Origin: an uncultured Enterorhabdus sp.
GTDB lineage: Bacteria > Actinomycetota > Coriobacteriia > Coriobacteriales > Eggerthellaceae
Direction: 5' to 3'
Length of the DNA stretch: 9,061 nt
Assembly (NCBI GenBank): GCA_947645965.1
Contig: CANSES010000037.1
Coordinates: 1-9,061 of the forward strand
Shown: positions 8,104 through 9,061 of the stretch, in pieces
Layout: each line of letters opens with the position of its first letter
Position numbering within the stretch: the stretch's first letter is position 1
Translations under genes and position numbers: made by a program
The notes under the pieces: generated by a model
Database searches by the model: none
Told to the model about the DNA's origin: nothing
What the model saw: only the letters and a program-made list of their open reading frames with translations

Positions 8104-8835
8104 CTACAGGGCGGCGTAAACCTTCGATGAGGGAACGTTCAAGGAGGTGAGCAGCACGACGCCCACGGCCTCGCGCTCGGGGGCGTACACGATATGGGCA
8201 CCCTCGGTTCCCTCGCCGCGACCGGGCTCGGCCTGGGAATCGTCGGTGACGATGACGGCCTGGAAGCCATCGGTCGTAGCCAGGCACGACAGGCGCGGCA
8301 CAAGGCACACGAGCGACTGGGCGCCCGCGTCCAGCAGCTCCTGACGCAGCTTCTGGAGCTGCTTCTTGGTGGCGTAGTAGTCGATGGCCACCACGCCGAT
8401 CTTGCGGTCGCCGGCATTCAGCACCGTGGGCGTGGTGTAGCGGGACAGATCGGCGATGTTCAAGGTGATGACGCCGGCGCCCTTGTCCTCGTACAGATCG
8501 CGCACGTCCGAGGAGTACACGGGGCGCTCGCGCATGGACAGCGGCAGCTTCGACAGCTCGGAGGCCACCATGGCGCCGATGCTCTTGGGCTGCTCGGTCA
8601 GGCCGCCCTCCTGGGCCGGGGCCATGGCCGGGCGCAGGGCATCCAGCGGGTCATAGGTGCCGTCGTAGACGATGGCGGTGTAGCCCTGCATCTGACCGAA
8701 GGCGTCGTCGACCACCGAGGCGGCCACGTTCCAGGAACGGCCCGTTTCGAAATAGCGCAAGAGCACGCTGCCGCCGAGAATGACGAGCAGCGCGAACACC
8801 AAGAGAGCCACTTTTTCCCGCGTGCGTTTCTTCAT
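8104..8835 (-). CDS. Membrane-anchored protein of unknown function, possibly a degenerate 5'-nucleotidase-like domain
   Basis: The 243-residue protein has basic residues (KKRTREK) followed by one hydrophobic helix (about 9-27) and then a domain outside the cell. It looks like an uncleaved signal anchor, with no lipobox cysteine. The segment LNAGDRKIGVVAIDYYATKKQL (139-160), then LRQELLDAGAQSLVCLVP (163-180) and DGFQAVIVTDD (189-199), recalls the order in UshA/5'-nucleotidase metallophosphatases, where a KIGVIG strand is followed by an LKAKGAD-helix, LSHLG and IDVIIGGHSH. The metal-binding His and Asn residues of that family are absent (for example VPRLS where LSHLG is expected), so an enzyme of that type would be inactive. 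This resemblance is my reading, not a search result, and the protein may instead be a lineage-specific family. The ATG at 8835 lacks an SD; a perfect TATAAT lies eight bases upstream, suggesting leaderless transcription. Confidence 0.75.
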   Translation of the reverse strand: MKKRTREKVALLVFALLVILGGSVLLRYFETGRSWNVAASVVDDAFGQMQGYTAIVYDGTYDPLDALRPAMAPAQEGGLTEQPKSIGAMVASELSKLPLSMRERPVYSSDVRDLYEDKGAGVITLNIADLSRYTTPTVLNAGDRKIGVVAIDYYATKKQLQKLRQELLDAGAQSLVCLVPRLSCLATTDGFQAVIVTDDSQAEPGRGEGTEGAHIVYAPEREAVGVVLLTSLNVPSSKVYAAL

Positions 8836-8843
8836 AGGCCATC

Positions 8844-8849
8844 ATTATA
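8844..8849 (-). promoter_or_regulatory. -10 element placing the transcription start at or next to the ATG
   Basis: A perfect TATAAT on the minus strand is eight bases before the ATG at 8835. The expected start site falls at 8836-8837, leaving a leader of at most two bases. No -35 match and no SD are visible. Confidence 0.5.
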
Positions 8850-8949
8850 GCGAAGCCCCGCCGCACCGACCGCGCGGCACGACGAGGCTCCACAAGAGAA
8901 AACGGACGGGGCGGAAAAGACCGGCGGAGCGACCGCAGCGTTGTCGAGC

Positions 8950-8969
8950 GGGCGGGCTGAAGCCCGCCC
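8950..8969. repeat. GC-rich inverted repeat (hairpin)
   Basis: GGGCGGGCT (8950-8958) and AGCCCGCCC (8961-8969) are perfect inverted copies; physically this gives an eight-base-pair stem with a TGAA loop. Neither side has a T run, so it is not an obvious intrinsic terminator. It lies upstream of the minus-strand gene ending at 8104; the rest of 8850-9000 holds nothing I recognise. Confidence 0.6.
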
Positions 8970-9000
8970 CAACAGCGCCGGGCGCCCCGTTGACCGTTTT

Positions 9001-9061
9001 GGGGGGGGGGGGCAGCCCCCCCCCCACCCCCGTTAGCCCCCCCCCCACCCCCCCGCCCCCG
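9001..9061. repeat. G and C homopolymer tracts at the window end
   Basis: Twelve G (9001-9012) are followed by runs of ten C (9016-9025), five C, ten C (9037-9046), seven C and five C broken by single A, G or GTTAG. The G and C runs are mutually complementary, and a short unit (AG, ten C, A, C run) occurs twice. Such sequence is rare in bacterial chromosomes and is typical of low-quality read or contig ends, although a genuine phase-variable tract cannot be excluded. Confidence 0.8.

Noticed and set aside
8651..8893. 80-codon minus-strand frame starting upstream of the membrane protein gene.
   Set aside because: It overlaps the start of the 8104-8835 gene in another frame, is Arg-rich, and lacks an SD; it is a shadow frame.

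Overview
The window is GC-rich chromosomal DNA from a bacterium. The gene set suggests a member of the Coriobacteriia (Eggerthellaceae-like, relatives of Eggerthella or Gordonibacter): an actinobacterial high-GC genome with GTG and TTG starts, strong GGAGG-type ribosome sites beside start codons lacking one, and genes also known from Firmicutes (a YolD/UvrX-type polymerase pair, a COG4880 beta-propeller protein next to an ECF sigma factor). The taxonomic call is inference from gene content and was not checked by any search.

Layout: one small plus-strand gene (174-443) encodes an 89-residue, very lysine-rich, eight-cysteine protein of unknown function, with a promoter-like pair and a Shine-Dalgarno (SD) site. 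All other genes are on the minus strand. Read in their own direction, from high to low coordinates, they are: a membrane-anchored protein of uncertain function resembling a catalytically dead 5'-nucleotidase fold (8835-8104); gdhA, the NADP-type glutamate dehydrogenase (7906-6575), ended by a clear intrinsic terminator (6544-6511); an apparent SOS operon of a UvrX/UmuC-like Y-family polymerase (6440-5082) and an overlapping YolD-like protein (5098-4571); an ECF sigma factor (4450-3968) joined by an ATGA overlap to a one-pass membrane protein with an extracytoplasmic beta-propeller (3971-1998); and a DUF2130 coiled-coil/nuclease-like protein (1953-457) only 44 bases further on, which converges on the small plus-strand gene.

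Two regulatory stories stand out. First, a perfect GAAC-N4-GTTC palindrome (LexA/DinR-type SOS box) lies just upstream of a TATACT -10 element whose predicted start site is the A of the polymerase ATG, so the operon looks LexA-controlled and leaderless. Second, the sigma factor and the propeller protein are translationally coupled, which fits a sigma/anti-sigma pair in which the propeller is the outside sensor.

The last 61 bases are G and C homopolymer tracts and may be a sequencing or contig-end artefact. I see no tRNA, rRNA, CRISPR array, insertion sequence or phage gene. No gene-free stretch exceeds 300 bases; the largest are 1-173, 7907-8103 and 8836-9061.
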